The notes under the pieces are model-generated. The model was not told the origin of the DNA. It was given only the letters and a program-made list of their open reading frames with translations, and searched no databases. The position numbers and the translations under genes were made by a program. This document shows positions 56,020-64,000 of a DNA stretch of 64,000 nucleotides, piece after piece; within the stretch, counting starts at the first letter, position 1, and every line of letters starts with the position of its first letter. Source of the stretch: Methylopila sp. Yamaguchi (GTDB lineage Bacteria; Pseudomonadota; Alphaproteobacteria; Rhizobiales; Methylopilaceae); assembly GCF_002897035.1 (NCBI RefSeq), contig NZ_BAUX01000003.1, forward strand, positions 1 through 64,000. The letters run 5' to 3'.

Positions 56020-56434
56020 GTGATGGTGAACCTGGTCGCGTCGCTGCACGGTCAGCTCCGCGGGAAACCCTGCGAGACAACGACGGACGCGATCGCGTTA
56101 AAAATTCCGGCCGGCAATGTGAGGCGCCCCGACGTGACCGTGGAATGCGGCCAACCCCTCCTCAAGGACACCACCTCCGCCGAGCCCCGCCTCGTCGTCG
56201 AGGTGCTGTCGCCCAGCACCATGAACTTCGACCGGGTGCGCAAGCTCGACGAGTACAAGTCCGGGCCGTCGCTGCGCTACATCCTGCTGGTCGACACCGA
56301 GAAGCCGCAGATGACGCTGCTCCGGCTAGACGCCGCACCATTACGAGACGCTGGACGCAACGCTGGATCTGCCCGAGATCGGGCGCCGGCTCGAGGCCCA
56401 CGACCTATTCGAAGAGCTGCCGCTCGGCGATTGA
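56020..56434 (+). pseudogene. Uma2-family (DUF820) nuclease-like gene, 5' truncated and frameshifted
   Basis: The sequence reads MVNLVASLHGQLRGKPCETTTDAIALKIPAGNVRRPDVTVECGQ, then AEPRLVVEVLSPSTMNFDRVRKLDEYKSGPSLRYILLVDTEKPQMTLLRLDA, the Uma2 core with the PD-(D/E)xK residues D and E in RPDVTVE and LVVEVLSPST. About 40-50 N-terminal residues of the family are missing. After LLRLDA the frame shifts; in another frame it continues HHYETLDATLDLPEIGRRLEAHDLFEELPLGD and ends at 56434, as family members end. About 20 residues are also missing at the break. It is therefore decayed. The plus-strand open frame through it reads on without family features. Confidence 0.8.
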
Positions 56435-56444
56435 TCGCGCGGCG

Positions 56445-56789
56445 TCAGCCGTGGAGCGCGAGCGAGTCCGCGGGAGCTTCCGCGCGCTCGTCCATGCCGT
56501 AGTCGCGGATCACCGAGGCCACCCGCAAGCGATAGCCGGCGAACACCTCCTCGCGGCCGGCGACCTGGGCCGCGCGATGGCGCGCGAGCGCGCGCCAGGC
56601 CGCGACCGCCTCCTCGTCGCGCCAGATCGACAGCGACAGGTACTTGCCGGGCGTCGTGACGCTGGCGAAGCGCTCGACCGAGATGAAGCCGTCGATGGTC
56701 TCGACGTCGGCCTTCAGGGCGCCCGCCATGGCGAAGTAGTCGTCCGTGCGGCCCTCGGCGGGCGTGACCTCGAAGATGACGGCGATCAT
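56445..56789 (-). CDS. Antibiotic biosynthesis monooxygenase (ABM) domain protein
   Basis: A 114-residue dimeric alpha/beta barrel protein: MIAVIFEVTPAEGRTDDYFAMAGALKADVETIDGFISVERFASVTTPGKYLSLSIWRDEEAVAAWRALARHRAAQVAGR, then VASVIRDYGMDERAEA. The family includes quinol monooxygenases and heme-degrading IsdG-like proteins; the substrate cannot be told. The residue pattern W-R-D-E-x-A-V-x-A-W is the common ABM core. It lies beside the decayed Uma2 gene, convergent with it. Confidence 0.82.
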   Translation of the reverse strand: MIAVIFEVTPAEGRTDDYFAMAGALKADVETIDGFISVERFASVTTPGKYLSLSIWRDEEAVAAWRALARHRAAQVAGREEVFAGYRLRVASVIRDYGMDERAEAPADSLALHG

Positions 56790-56891
56790 GGGCGGCTCCT
56801 CACGCAGACAGGATCCGAACCTGCCCGCCGCTCACGGCTTCCCGCAAGTCAAAACGCTTCGGCGCTGGCCGATCGTCGCCGGGCGCCGCAG

Positions 56892-58382
56892 TCAGTTCGC
56901 GGCCGCGCCCGCGCAGACGGCAGGCGCACCGCGATGGCTCCCGCGGCCGCACCGGAGGCCGACGAGATCGGGCTTCGGGGCGGGACCAAGGCGGCGCGCG
57001 GCGGACGGCTGCCCACCCGGCAGCGGCGGGACCGGCGCCTTGAACAGCCAGTCGGACAGCAGCGTCGACACGGTCCGGTCCCCGGAGACGTCCACCGCGG
57101 TGAGGATGAATTGGCGGCTGTTCGCGTTGCGACCGCGGTAGGTCTCCTGCCAGGTCCTCGCGATCCGGAAGAAGGTCTCGGTGCCGACCTTGAGCTGGAG
57201 CGCATAAAGCGCCAGCGCGCCGCGCACGTAGGTGCGGTCGGAGAAGATGTCCTCCGGACGGTCGACCACGGCCGGCCCGAGCTGCGCGTCCACGGCGTAG
57301 TCGTACATGCGGCGCATGGCGGCGTCGAAGGCCGCGGGCGAACGACGGTTCGGCCAGAGCACCTCGAAATAGGTCGCGAAGCCTTCCGCGAGCCAGAGGT
57401 CCGCCCAAGCCGCGACGGACACCGAGTTGCCGAACCACTGATGGGCCAGCTCATGCGCGACGATCCCCTCGTCGGCGGCGCCAAGCGGGAAGGTCGACAT
57501 GCCCTGGGTCTCCAGCGCGTAGTAGAGAGCGGGGTCGTCGACCACCACGCTGCCGTAGCTGTCGAAGGGGTAGGGGCCGACGAGGGTCTCGAAGTAGGCG
57601 ATCATCGAGCGGCTCTTCGCGTAGCTCGCGACGTCGGCGGCGGGCGTCGCGGCGGTCGAGTAGAACCGCAGCGGCTTGCCGGTGGTGGTGGCGGTGACCT
57701 TCACGTCGAACCGGTTGATGTGGACAGTGGCGAGCCAGGTCGTCATCGGCTCGTCCATGCTCCACACGAACCGGGTCTTGGCGCCCAGCGGCGTGGTCGA
57801 TTTCAGCAAGCCGTTCGCGACCGCCGTGTAGCCTGCAGGCACTGTGATCGCGATGCGGTTGAACGTGGCCTTGTCGGTCGGCTCGTCGTTCGAGGGGTAG
57901 AAGGTCGAGGCGCCGACCGGCTCGCTCAGGGCGTAGGTTGCGCCGTCATAGGTGAACCAGCCGAGCTGGTAGGATGGATCGTCGGGCACGGTCGGGTCCT
58001 GAATGGGCTTCGGCGCGCCGGCGTAGGAGATGACGGCCTTGAACGACTTGCCCTTCGGGATCGCGACGCGCGGTCGGATCGTGAGTTTGCTCTCGTTGCG
58101 CTGGTTGAAGACGGCGGGAACGCCGTCGATCAGCACCTCGGAGACGGTCAGGCCGGTGAGGTCCAGTCGGAAGGTCGTTATGTCCTCGAGCGCGCGGATG
58201 TCGAGCGTGGCCTTTGCGGTCAGCCGCGACGAGGGCATCGCCACGTCGAGGTCGAGGTCATAGTTGCGGACGTCGATCCCGTTGTTCCCGAAGGTCGGGA
58301 AGAAGGGGTCCACGGCGTGGGCGGAGCTGGCGGCGAGCGCAAGGCCGGCTGCAAGAACGACGGCTTTGGCGAAAGCGTGCAT
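56892..58382 (-). CDS. M1-family metallopeptidase (aminopeptidase N-like), exported
   Basis: A 496-residue secreted zinc peptidase. The signal is MHAFAKAVVLAAGLALAASSAHA. Residues 35-240 are the beta-saddle; the exopeptidase-type loop is LETQGMSTFPLG in place of GAMEN, close to that of cold-active members. The zinc motif is H310-E-L-A-H314 (EGIVAHELAHQWFGNSVSV) and the third ligand is E333 in LWLAEGFATYFEVLW; the conserved Tyr lies in FSDRTYVRGALALYALQ. Membrane and helical C-domains are short compared with large M1 proteins, so this is the compact form. The last 40 residues are Pro/Arg/Gly-rich and unlike the family. Divergent from the ArsR-type gene. Confidence 0.92.
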   Translation of the reverse strand: MHAFAKAVVLAAGLALAASSAHAVDPFFPTFGNNGIDVRNYDLDLDVAMPSSRLTAKATLDIRALEDITTFRLDLTGLTVSEVLIDGVPAVFNQRNESKLTIRPRVAIPKGKSFKAVISYAGAPKPIQDPTVPDDPSYQLGWFTYDGATYALSEPVGASTFYPSNDEPTDKATFNRIAITVPAGYTAVANGLLKSTTPLGAKTRFVWSMDEPMTTWLATVHINRFDVKVTATTTGKPLRFYSTAATPAADVASYAKSRSMIAYFETLVGPYPFDSYGSVVVDDPALYYALETQGMSTFPLGAADEGIVAHELAHQWFGNSVSVAAWADLWLAEGFATYFEVLWPNRRSPAAFDAAMRRMYDYAVDAQLGPAVVDRPEDIFSDRTYVRGALALYALQLKVGTETFFRIARTWQETYRGRNANSRQFILTAVDVSGDRTVSTLLSDWLFKAPVPPLPGGQPSAARRLGPAPKPDLVGLRCGRGSHRGAPAVCAGAAAN

Positions 58383-58541
58383 GCGTCGTTCCCCCGTTGT
58401 TCAGGCCGAAGCTTAACCCTCAGGGCGCGTCAGCAAAGCCGGAAGCAAAGGCTTCGTGGTCAAATGGGAGGCGCCGATCCTTCGGCGGCGGCCGAAGCGT
58501 CGCGGCTCGCACGCGAGCGCCCGGGCGCGTAGTCTCGCGGC

Positions 58542-59267
58542 ATGACGGCGCCCGCAGACCCTCTGATCGCCGAAGCCGCCGCCCTGATCGGCGACCCGAC
58601 CCGCGCCCGCATGCTGGGCGTTCTGATGGACGGGCGCGCCCGCACGGCGAAGGAGCTTGCGAGCCTCGCTGGGGTCTCGGCCCCGACCGCGAGCGGGCAC
58701 GTCGCCAAGATGACCGCGGCGGGCCTCGTGTCGGTCGCGACGCAGGGGCGGCATCGCTACGTGCGTCTGGCTGGCGCCGAGGTCGCCGAACTGATCGAGC
58801 GGCTAATGATCTTCGCCAGCGTCGCGCGGCCCGCCGTTCGGCCCCGCACGCCCGCCGAGGCCGCCTTCCGCAAGGCGCGGACCTGCTACGACCATCTCGC
58901 CGGACGGCTGGCGGTGGAGCTCGTCGCGGCCTTGGTCGCGCGCGATCTGCTGCGGCGCGGGCACGACGGCTTCGAACCGACGCTCGCCGGCGAACGCTGG
59001 TTCCGCGCGCGAGGGGTCGACGTCGCCCGCGCGCGCTGTTCTCCGCGCGCCTTCGCCCGCTGCTGCCTCGACTGGAGCGAACGGCGGGACCACCTCGCCG
59101 GGGCGCTCGGCGCCGCGCTGCTTGCGGCGCTGATCGACGGCGGCGTTCTCGCCCGGCGGAAGGACGAGCGCACGCTCGACGTCACCACGATCGGGCGGCG
59201 ATTCTTCGCGGAGGAGGTCGGCCTCCCGGACCTTGGCGCGCTGGAGAGGCCGGGCGTTTTGGCCTGA
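58542..59267 (+). CDS. ArsR-family winged-helix transcriptional regulator
   Basis: A 241-residue regulator. The N-terminal winged helix (residues 5-80) has LIAEAAALIGDPTRARMLGVLMDGRARTAKELASLAGVSAPTASGHVAKMTAAGLVSVATQGRHRYVRL, of the ArsR type. The C-terminal 150 residues, longer than simple ArsR proteins, hold cysteines and histidines in RKARTCYDHLAGRLAVEL and CSPRAFARCCLDWSERRDHLAGALG that could bind metal or ligand. This resembles the larger YdfF-like ArsR group. Its target may be the adjacent metal transporter genes or the M1 peptidase gene; neither can be shown. Confidence 0.86.
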   Translation: MTAPADPLIAEAAALIGDPTRARMLGVLMDGRARTAKELASLAGVSAPTASGHVAKMTAAGLVSVATQGRHRYVRLAGAEVAELIERLMIFASVARPAVRPRTPAEAAFRKARTCYDHLAGRLAVELVAALVARDLLRRGHDGFEPTLAGERWFRARGVDVARARCSPRAFARCCLDWSERRDHLAGALGAALLAALIDGGVLARRKDERTLDVTTIGRRFFAEEVGLPDLGALERPGVLA

Positions 59268-59272
59268 AGGCT

Positions 59273-60238
59273 TCAGCCGGGCGCGCCGACGCCGGTGAGC
59301 AGCAGGCCTGTGAGCATGATCGCCCCGAAGACGAGCACCACCAACGCGGCCAGGGTCTCGAGGCCGGCCAGCGCCATGGCGCCGGCTCCGGGCCGAGCGG
59401 CGGCGAGGCGAAGCGCCAGGCCCTTCGCCCCCACCGCGAGCGCGGCGATGGCCGCGACGGTGGCGGCGGTTCCCGCGGCCATGGCGAAGGTCGCGGCGAC
59501 GCCCGCCCAGAGGATTCCCTGCGCCAGCGCGAACACCAGCACCACCAGCGCGCCCGTGCAGGGGCGAAGGCCGATCGCCAGCACCGCCGCCCCAGCGCGG
59601 CGCCAGTCGACCCGGCCCTCGACGAGTTTTGGGTCCACGCCGTGCTCGTGCGCGCAGTCCGGCCCGTGGACATGGGCGGACTGGCCGTTGAGCGTGCGAA
59701 GGAAGCCGCGCCCCTTGCGCCAGACCAGCACCACGCCGAGGGCGAGGATCACGGCGTAACTCGCCGCCTCTAGCCACCAGGTCGCGACGCCCATCGCCAT
59801 GCTGGTGGCGCCAAGCGCCACCGCGATCAGGCCGACGGCCGCAATCGCGGTCACGGCCTGCGCCAGCGCCGCGAGCGTTGAGAGCGCGACGCCGCGACGG
59901 AAGCCTTCGCCGGTCGCGATCAGGTAGGAGGAGATCACCGCCTTGCCGTGGCCCGGCCCAGCGGCGTGGAACACGCCGTAGGCGAAGGACAGGCCGGCAA
60001 GGGAGAAAAGGGCGGTGTTGTCCGTCTTGGCCGCGCGGATCGCCGCCGACAGCGAGCGGTAGAAATCGGATTGCTGGGCCGCGATCCAGCCGAGCAGCCC
60101 GCCGGTTGCGGGCGCGCCGCCGGGGCCGTCGGGGCGGCCGACCCCGAAGGGGCCCGCCGCTTGCGCGAGCGCGTCCGCCGCGCCCGCGAGCGCCACCAGC
60201 GCGAGGGCCGCGCCCGCGACGAGGACCACCCGCCTCAC
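59273..60238 (-). CDS. NicO/RcnA-type nickel-cobalt transporter
   Basis: A 321-residue membrane protein. A signal-like first helix is followed by the NicO signature SFAYGVFHAAGPGHGKAVISSYLIATGE and a histidine-rich loop GQSAHVHGPDCAHEHGVDPK, and the second NicO motif AIGLRPCTGALVVLVFALAQG. This places it with RcnA-like exporters or NiCoT-like carriers; direction is not told by sequence. The DUF1007 gene directly upstream overlaps it by four bases, a usual pairing for periplasmic metal handling. Confidence 0.9.
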   Translation of the reverse strand: MRRVVLVAGAALALVALAGAADALAQAAGPFGVGRPDGPGGAPATGGLLGWIAAQQSDFYRSLSAAIRAAKTDNTALFSLAGLSFAYGVFHAAGPGHGKAVISSYLIATGEGFRRGVALSTLAALAQAVTAIAAVGLIAVALGATSMAMGVATWWLEAASYAVILALGVVLVWRKGRGFLRTLNGQSAHVHGPDCAHEHGVDPKLVEGRVDWRRAGAAVLAIGLRPCTGALVVLVFALAQGILWAGVAATFAMAAGTAATVAAIAALAVGAKGLALRLAAARPGAGAMALAGLETLAALVVLVFGAIMLTGLLLTGVGAPG

Positions 60239-60894
60239 GACGTGCAGGAGACCGAGATCGTGTTGGAGAACTGCGCGCCGAAGTTCGCGCCCGGCGAAAG
60301 CCCCGTGAAGAAGCTTTCGGACAGCTTCTTGGAGGTCGCGGCGTCGGGCTCCTTCGGGCGGGCGACGTCGAGCGCGCAGCCTGCCGGCGCCTCGACGAGC
60401 TTCGCCGGATGATCCTTGGCGAATTCGAAGGCGACGAAGTAGGTCGGGTCGTAGACCTCGACCTTGAGCGGGGCGCCCTTCGGCGGCGCGTTGTCCTTCA
60501 CCGGCAGGGTGAAGTGCAGGATCAGGAGGCCCGCAGGCGTCTGCTCCAGCCAGTAGTCGACGGGCTCGGCGAAGCCCACCTTCTTGTCGCCCTCGCGGCT
60601 GAAGGTGAAGAAGCCGAACTCCTTGAGCGAGGTGACGTTCACCTCGGCGAGCGGCTGCAGCTCCTCGCGAGTGAGCTTGCCGTCGCCGTTCGCATCCAGC
60701 CCCTGCGTCGCGAAAGACGAAAACATCTCGTCGAAGGTCCAGGCGTGGCGGACCGCCGCCATCTTGCCGTCCGCTCCGAAGACGATCTCGCTACGGGCCG
60801 TCACCCACACATGCGGGTGCGCTTCGGCGGCGATTGGGAAGGTGGCGGCGATCGCGGCGAGGAGGCCGCACAGGGCGAGGCGAAGCGTCGTCAT
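60235..60894 (-). CDS. DUF1007 family exported protein with an EF-hand-like loop
   Basis: A 219-residue secreted protein: signal RLALCGLLAAIAATFPIAAEA, mature start HPHVWVTARSEIVFGADGKMAAVRHAWTFDEMFSSFATQGLD. The loop LDANGDGKLTREEL matches the EF-hand ligand pattern D-x-N-x-D-G-x-x-x-x-E-E. A beta-rich remainder ends with a Cys-containing SVSCTS. DUF1007 proteins accompany NicO transporters; metal delivery or Ca2+ stabilisation are guesses. The start MTTLRLAL is used; an ATG 30 bases upstream is less likely. The stop overlaps the NicO start. Confidence 0.87.
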   Translation of the reverse strand: MTTLRLALCGLLAAIAATFPIAAEAHPHVWVTARSEIVFGADGKMAAVRHAWTFDEMFSSFATQGLDANGDGKLTREELQPLAEVNVTSLKEFGFFTFSREGDKKVGFAEPVDYWLEQTPAGLLILHFTLPVKDNAPPKGAPLKVEVYDPTYFVAFEFAKDHPAKLVEAPAGCALDVARPKEPDAATSKKLSESFFTGLSPGANFGAQFSNTISVSCTS

Positions 60895-61015
60895 CGGCGG
60901 TCGGTTCGCTCCTGCGGGGATCACGTGCGGCGCATGCGCGTCATCGCCCCGGAGTGCGGCCGAAACGCGGCGGCTGCAACCCCCTGTTTGGAGAGCGCTC
61001 GGCTGGCAGGGGCGT

Positions 61016-61714
61016 TCACCCCTGGAACACGAACCGGTCGACGATCCGAAAACCCTCCGCGGGGTTCTCCTCGACGAACAGGGTGACGGCGTTCACCTCG
61101 GTCGCCGCGGCGCCCACATGGTCCGCGTAGAGCCGGGCGAGCGCCTCGACCGTCGGCGCGACGTCATCCTCGGGCAGCGCGCCGGTCAGCGTCATGTGAA
61201 AACGGAAATCCTCAAAGACATAGGGGTAGCCCCAGCGCTCGAGGGAGCTTGTCTGGCGCTCGGTCAGGGGGGCCTCCTGCCGCCGCGCGCGCTCGGCGGC
61301 GTTGGCCGCGGCGCGGAACCGGTCGAAGGCTTCGACGCAAGCATCGGACAGGCGCGCGAGCTCCGGCGCCTTGCCTTCGGGGACGAGCGCGACGAACGAT
61401 CCGAGCGCCGCCACCTTCAGCGGCGGCAGCGGGAAGGGCGCCTGCGTCTGCGCGAACGCGCGGCCGGCGGCGACCAGATCGTCTTCCGTCGCCGTCCCCG
61501 ACAACCGGAACGGCGCCTTCAGCGTGCCATGGAAGCCGTAGCGCCGCGGGGCCGCCGTCATTTCCGCCCAGCGCTTTGGCTTCACGTCGAGCGGCCCGAG
61601 CGCCGGCGCCGGCGCGCCGGTCGCGGCGTCGTAGCCCAGGACGCGGCAGCCGAAGGTCCAGAGCGCGCTTTCCGGCGGCGGGGCGTAGTAGATCGCGTAG
61701 CGGGGGTCGCTCAT
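61016..61714 (-). CDS. DUF1045 phosphonate metabolism protein
   Basis: A 232-residue protein of the phosphonate-associated DUF1045 family, a 2H-phosphoesterase-like fold. The two HxT/S motifs are YGFHGTLKAPFRL and FEDFRFHMTLTGAL. It probably processes a ribosyl phosphate intermediate of the C-P lyase path. The start overlaps the phnM stop by four bases. No phnGHIJKL genes lie in the window, so these two genes form a separate late-pathway pair, or part of a larger cluster that is split. Confidence 0.9.
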   Translation of the reverse strand: MSDPRYAIYYAPPPESALWTFGCRVLGYDAATGAPAPALGPLDVKPKRWAEMTAAPRRYGFHGTLKAPFRLSGTATEDDLVAAGRAFAQTQAPFPLPPLKVAALGSFVALVPEGKAPELARLSDACVEAFDRFRAAANAAERARRQEAPLTERQTSSLERWGYPYVFEDFRFHMTLTGALPEDDVAPTVEALARLYADHVGAAATEVNAVTLFVEENPAEGFRIVDRFVFQG

Positions 61715-62853
61715 GTCACCCTCTCTCCTGCGACGACGACCGAACGGACGACCGGCGTGCGGCCTGCGAAGCGCAGACGGACGAGGTCGGCCCGCAGGCC
61801 CGGAGCGAGCCGCCCGCGGTCGGCGAGACCGAGCATGGCGGCGGGACGGGAGGTCACGAACCCGAAGGCCTGCGCGAGCGTGATCGGGCCGTCGCCGGCC
61901 GCGAGGCTCTCCACGGCCTGCAGCAGGCTGGACGGCACGTAGTCCGAGGACAGCGCGTCGAGCAGGCCGTCTTCGGCCAGCTCCCTGGCCGAGACCCCGC
62001 CGGAATGCGAGCCGCCGCGCACCACGTTCGGCGCGCCGGCCACCGTGGCGAGGCCCGCCGCCTTCGCCGCCCGCGCCGCGGCGAGCGTCGTGGGAAACTC
62101 AGAGATCGCGCAGCCCTCCGCCGCGGCCTCCGCGACATGCGCCTCGGTCGTGTCGTCGTGGCTTGCGAGCGGCGCGCCGCGGGCCTTGAACAGCGCGACC
62201 ACCTGGGGTCGGTTTCGGGCGGCGTTCTCGGCCCCGGCCGCCATGCGCCGGGCGAGCATCTCGTCGGCGTCGGTCTCGGACAGGCCGTTGCTCGTCATGA
62301 ACCGCTTCAGCGTCGCGACGTCCCGCCACTGCCGCTGGCCGGGCGTGTGGTCCATCAGCGAGCCGAGCCGCACGAGGGGCGAATCGAGATGGCCGTCGAG
62401 GTCGCCGATCAGCGCGGGATCGGTCAGCTCGCAGCGCAGGTGGATGCGGTGCTCGATGCGGAACGCGCCCGACCGCACCCCGTCCTCGATCGCCGCGACC
62501 ATGTCGGGGAAGATCGCGCGGCGGTAGTCGTTCTTGGCGTCGTAGCCGCCGGCGCAAAGCGCGTCGAAGACGGTGGTGACGCCGGAGGCAGCCATCTGCG
62601 CGTCGTGCACCAGCGCCGCCGCGAGCGGGTTCGGCCACACGACGCCGGGCCGCGGCACGAAGTGCTTCTCGAGGTTGTCGGTGTGGATCTCGATCAGGCC
62701 GGGCGCCAGCAGGTCGCCCTCGAGGTCGATCGCGCCCGGCGCCTGCGAGCGTCCCTCGGAGATGTCACGGATGACGCCGTCCCGGTGCGCCAGCGTGCCG
62801 GTGACGATCGCGTCGTCGAGCACGAGGCGGGCGTTGGTGAGGACGGTTTCCAT
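61711..62853 (-). CDS. phnM: Alpha-D-ribose 1-methylphosphonate 5-triphosphate diphosphatase
   Basis: PhnM removes diphosphate from ribosyl-phosphonate triphosphate before C-P bond cleavage. The 380-residue amidohydrolase has the first metal ligands in LAPGLIEIHTDNLEKHFVPRPGVVWP, the ALVHDAQMAASGVTTVFDAL loop, an HRIHLRCEL strand, APLASHDDTTEAHV with further ligands, and VVRGGSHSGGVSARELAEDGLLDALSSDYVPSSLLQAV near the C-terminus. All expected ligands are visible. The start METVLTNARLVLDD is typical. The upstream gap is 95 bp to the GGT-like gene. Confidence 0.96.
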   Translation of the reverse strand: METVLTNARLVLDDAIVTGTLAHRDGVIRDISEGRSQAPGAIDLEGDLLAPGLIEIHTDNLEKHFVPRPGVVWPNPLAAALVHDAQMAASGVTTVFDALCAGGYDAKNDYRRAIFPDMVAAIEDGVRSGAFRIEHRIHLRCELTDPALIGDLDGHLDSPLVRLGSLMDHTPGQRQWRDVATLKRFMTSNGLSETDADEMLARRMAAGAENAARNRPQVVALFKARGAPLASHDDTTEAHVAEAAAEGCAISEFPTTLAAARAAKAAGLATVAGAPNVVRGGSHSGGVSARELAEDGLLDALSSDYVPSSLLQAVESLAAGDGPITLAQAFGFVTSRPAAMLGLADRGRLAPGLRADLVRLRFAGRTPVVRSVVVAGERVT

Positions 62854-62948
62854 CGGGCGGCTATAGGGGTCTCGAAAGCTCGGCCGGCGGCCGAAGGTTG
62901 CGCCTAGATAGGCCGACCAGGGCGCGATGGAAACCTGCGCCCTTGGCG

Positions 62949-64000
62949 TCAGACCCCGAGCGCCGCCCCTTCGCCGCGGGGGTCGGCGCCGGCCTCGACG
63001 CGGCCGGAGGCCTCGCGAATGAGCGCCGCGGGCGCCGCGAACCCTGAGCTCTCCACAGCGACGCGATGTCCCATCCGGTCGAGCCGATCCGCGACTTCGC
63101 CGTCGAACCCCGGCTCAAGCGCCAGCAGGGGCTCGCCGTCCGGCCCGCGGCGAAGCGCGATCCGCGGGGCGGCGAGGGCGCTCGCGAGATCCTGCTCGAA
63201 GCCGAGGCGGCGTACCGCCAGCGCGGCGGCGGCCAGGGGCGGCCGGTCGCTTGCGCCGAACACCGCGACGCGCCCGTCGAGCATGGCCATCAGCGGCGCC
63301 GACAGCGGATCGGAGGCGGCGGCGCCCGGACGAAGCGGTTCGTCGCCCTCGAGCGCGAAGGCCGCGCCGCGGTTCGAGAGCAGCACGCCGGTCGACGCCG
63401 AGACCATGCCCGCGCCGAACGGCGACAACAGGCTGTGCGTGACGCTGACCGCGCGGCCTGCGGCGTCGACGACGCCGATCCAGCCGGCGCCCCCGGTGGG
63501 GACGTCAGGCAAAGCGAGCGGCGTCGCGCGGGCGCGGTCGAGCGCGCCGGCTGCAGCGTCGAGCGCCTCCGGCGTCAGACGATCGGCGGCGGCGACGCGC
63601 GGGCGGTCGTCGGCCTCGGCCTCGCGGCGTAGCCCCTCGACGCGTTTCGCGCCCTCGACGATGGCGTGGACGAAGGCGGCGTCGTCGTCGCGCTGGAGCT
63701 TCAGCCGCTCCAGCAGCGCGATCAGGGCGGGCGTCGAGAGCTCGGCGTCGAACGCCACGCCGGCCTTGATGCGCGCGGACAGCGCCGCCCGCGGCCGGGC
63801 TTCGACGCGGGTGAGATCCTCGCGGCCGAGCGGGATGCCGAGGCGATCGAGGTCGGCGGCCAGCTCGCGGGAGAGGTCGCCGTCGTAGAGGTCGCGGAGA
63901 CCGGAGCGCGCGAGATGCTCGAGCGCGTCCGCCAGCCGCGGCGGGCGCAGCGTGGCGCCTGCGGCGGGCGCGGCCTTGTCGATGAGGAAGGCGGCCTGGA
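62949..64000 (-). CDS. Gamma-glutamyltransferase-like protein, C-terminal part (gene runs off the right edge), catalytic Thr absent
   Basis: The frame is open to the window end. The large-subunit end reads AGATLRPPRLADALEHLARSGLRDLYDGDLSRELAADLDRLGIPLGREDLTRVEARP, and the small-subunit part has VVDAAGRAVSVTHSLLSPFGAGMVSASTGVLLSNRGAAF, ending EAGADPRGEGAALGV. This is the GGT (N-terminal nucleophile) family. The residue that should be the catalytic and autoprocessing threonine (T391-T-H-Y-S-V-V-D in E. coli) is alanine here: PTGGAGWIGVVD. Such a protein should not cleave itself or transfer glutamyl groups in the usual way. It may be a non-processed relative. It is 95 bp upstream of phnM. Confidence 0.82.
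   Translation of the reverse strand, partial: QAAFLIDKAAPAAGATLRPPRLADALEHLARSGLRDLYDGDLSRELAADLDRLGIPLGREDLTRVEARPRAALSARIKAGVAFDAELSTPALIALLERLKLQRDDDAAFVHAIVEGAKRVEGLRREAEADDRPRVAAADRLTPEALDAAAGALDRARATPLALPDVPTGGAGWIGVVDAAGRAVSVTHSLLSPFGAGMVSASTGVLLSNRGAAFALEGDEPLRPGAAASDPLSAPLMAMLDGRVAVFGASDRPPLAAAALAVRRLGFEQDLASALAAPRIALRRGPDGEPLLALEPGFDGEVADRLDRMGHRVAVESSGFAAPAALIREASGRVEAGADPRGEGAALGV

Noticed and set aside
53919-58532. A very long plus-strand open frame of 1,537 codons
   Set aside because: It is antisense to hemH, the K+ channel and the M1 peptidase, has no recognisable domain, and is explained by the scarcity of stop codons in GC-rich DNA. Only the Uma2 remnant within it is real coding on that strand.

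Overview
The window is a GC-rich, gene-dense chromosomal segment from an alphaproteobacterium, most likely of the order Hyphomicrobiales (Rhizobiales). The evidence is the gene content and order: mutY/dciA/dsbA/smc, rnhB-ccrM with a CtrA-like site between them, chvI-chvG-hprK-PTS IIA-HPr, accD without a zinc finger, a TsaE-AmgK fusion next to a uridylyltransferase, and an Omp25/31-type porin. No plasmid, phage, IS element, CRISPR array, rRNA or tRNA was seen. All complete genes look chromosomal and housekeeping, apart from one decayed Uma2 gene and a few palindromic repeats. Both ends cut a gene: smc at the left and a gamma-glutamyltransferase-like gene at the right.

Layout. 1-17.6 kb: chromosome maintenance and DNA repair (smc, dsbA-like, dciA, mutY, MFS carrier, ccrM, rnhB, VOC protein, radical SAM protein, glycosyltransferase, moaB, EamA carrier, NDUFA9-like dehydrogenase, ligase-associated exonuclease and ATP-dependent ligase, SleB-type hydrolase). 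17.8-26.5 kb: desaturase, glnD, Tim44-like protein, porin, ahcY, trxA. 26.5-35.8 kb: TAXI binding protein, folC-accD, trpA-trpB-trpF, and a sulfate uptake operon (sbp-cysT-cysW) that has no ATPase gene here. 35.8-41 kb: HPr, EIIA, HprK, ChvG and ChvI in a tightly coupled run, then a HugZ-type protein and a Gre factor. 41-49 kb: hybrid kinase, OlsB-like acyltransferase, mutS, lapA, ihfB, sppA. 49-54.9 kb: MurU-like uridylyltransferase, TsaE-AmgK fusion, a DivL-like pseudokinase and hemH. 55-64 kb: K+ channel with a zinc ribbon, Uma2 pseudogene, monooxygenase-like protein, M1 peptidase, ArsR-type regulator, NicO/DUF1007 metal module, DUF1045-phnM, and the GGT-like gene.

The most interesting theme is cell-cycle control. 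The window encodes CcrM, the GANTC methylase, whose own upstream gap has a near-consensus CtrA site and a GANTC. Far away, the gap upstream of a sensor-kinase-like gene has four GANTC sites in 84 bp. That gene carries tyrosine instead of histidine in its H-box, the hallmark of DivL. It is translationally coupled to a TsaE-AmgK fusion and a MurU-like gene, which places a cell-cycle regulator in one operon with tRNA modification and peptidoglycan recycling. Other points of interest are a palindromic repeat that forms the C-terminus of the ligase-associated exonuclease, a REP-like double hairpin between sbp and cysT, a likely SahR operator before ahcY, and a GGT homologue that lacks the catalytic threonine.
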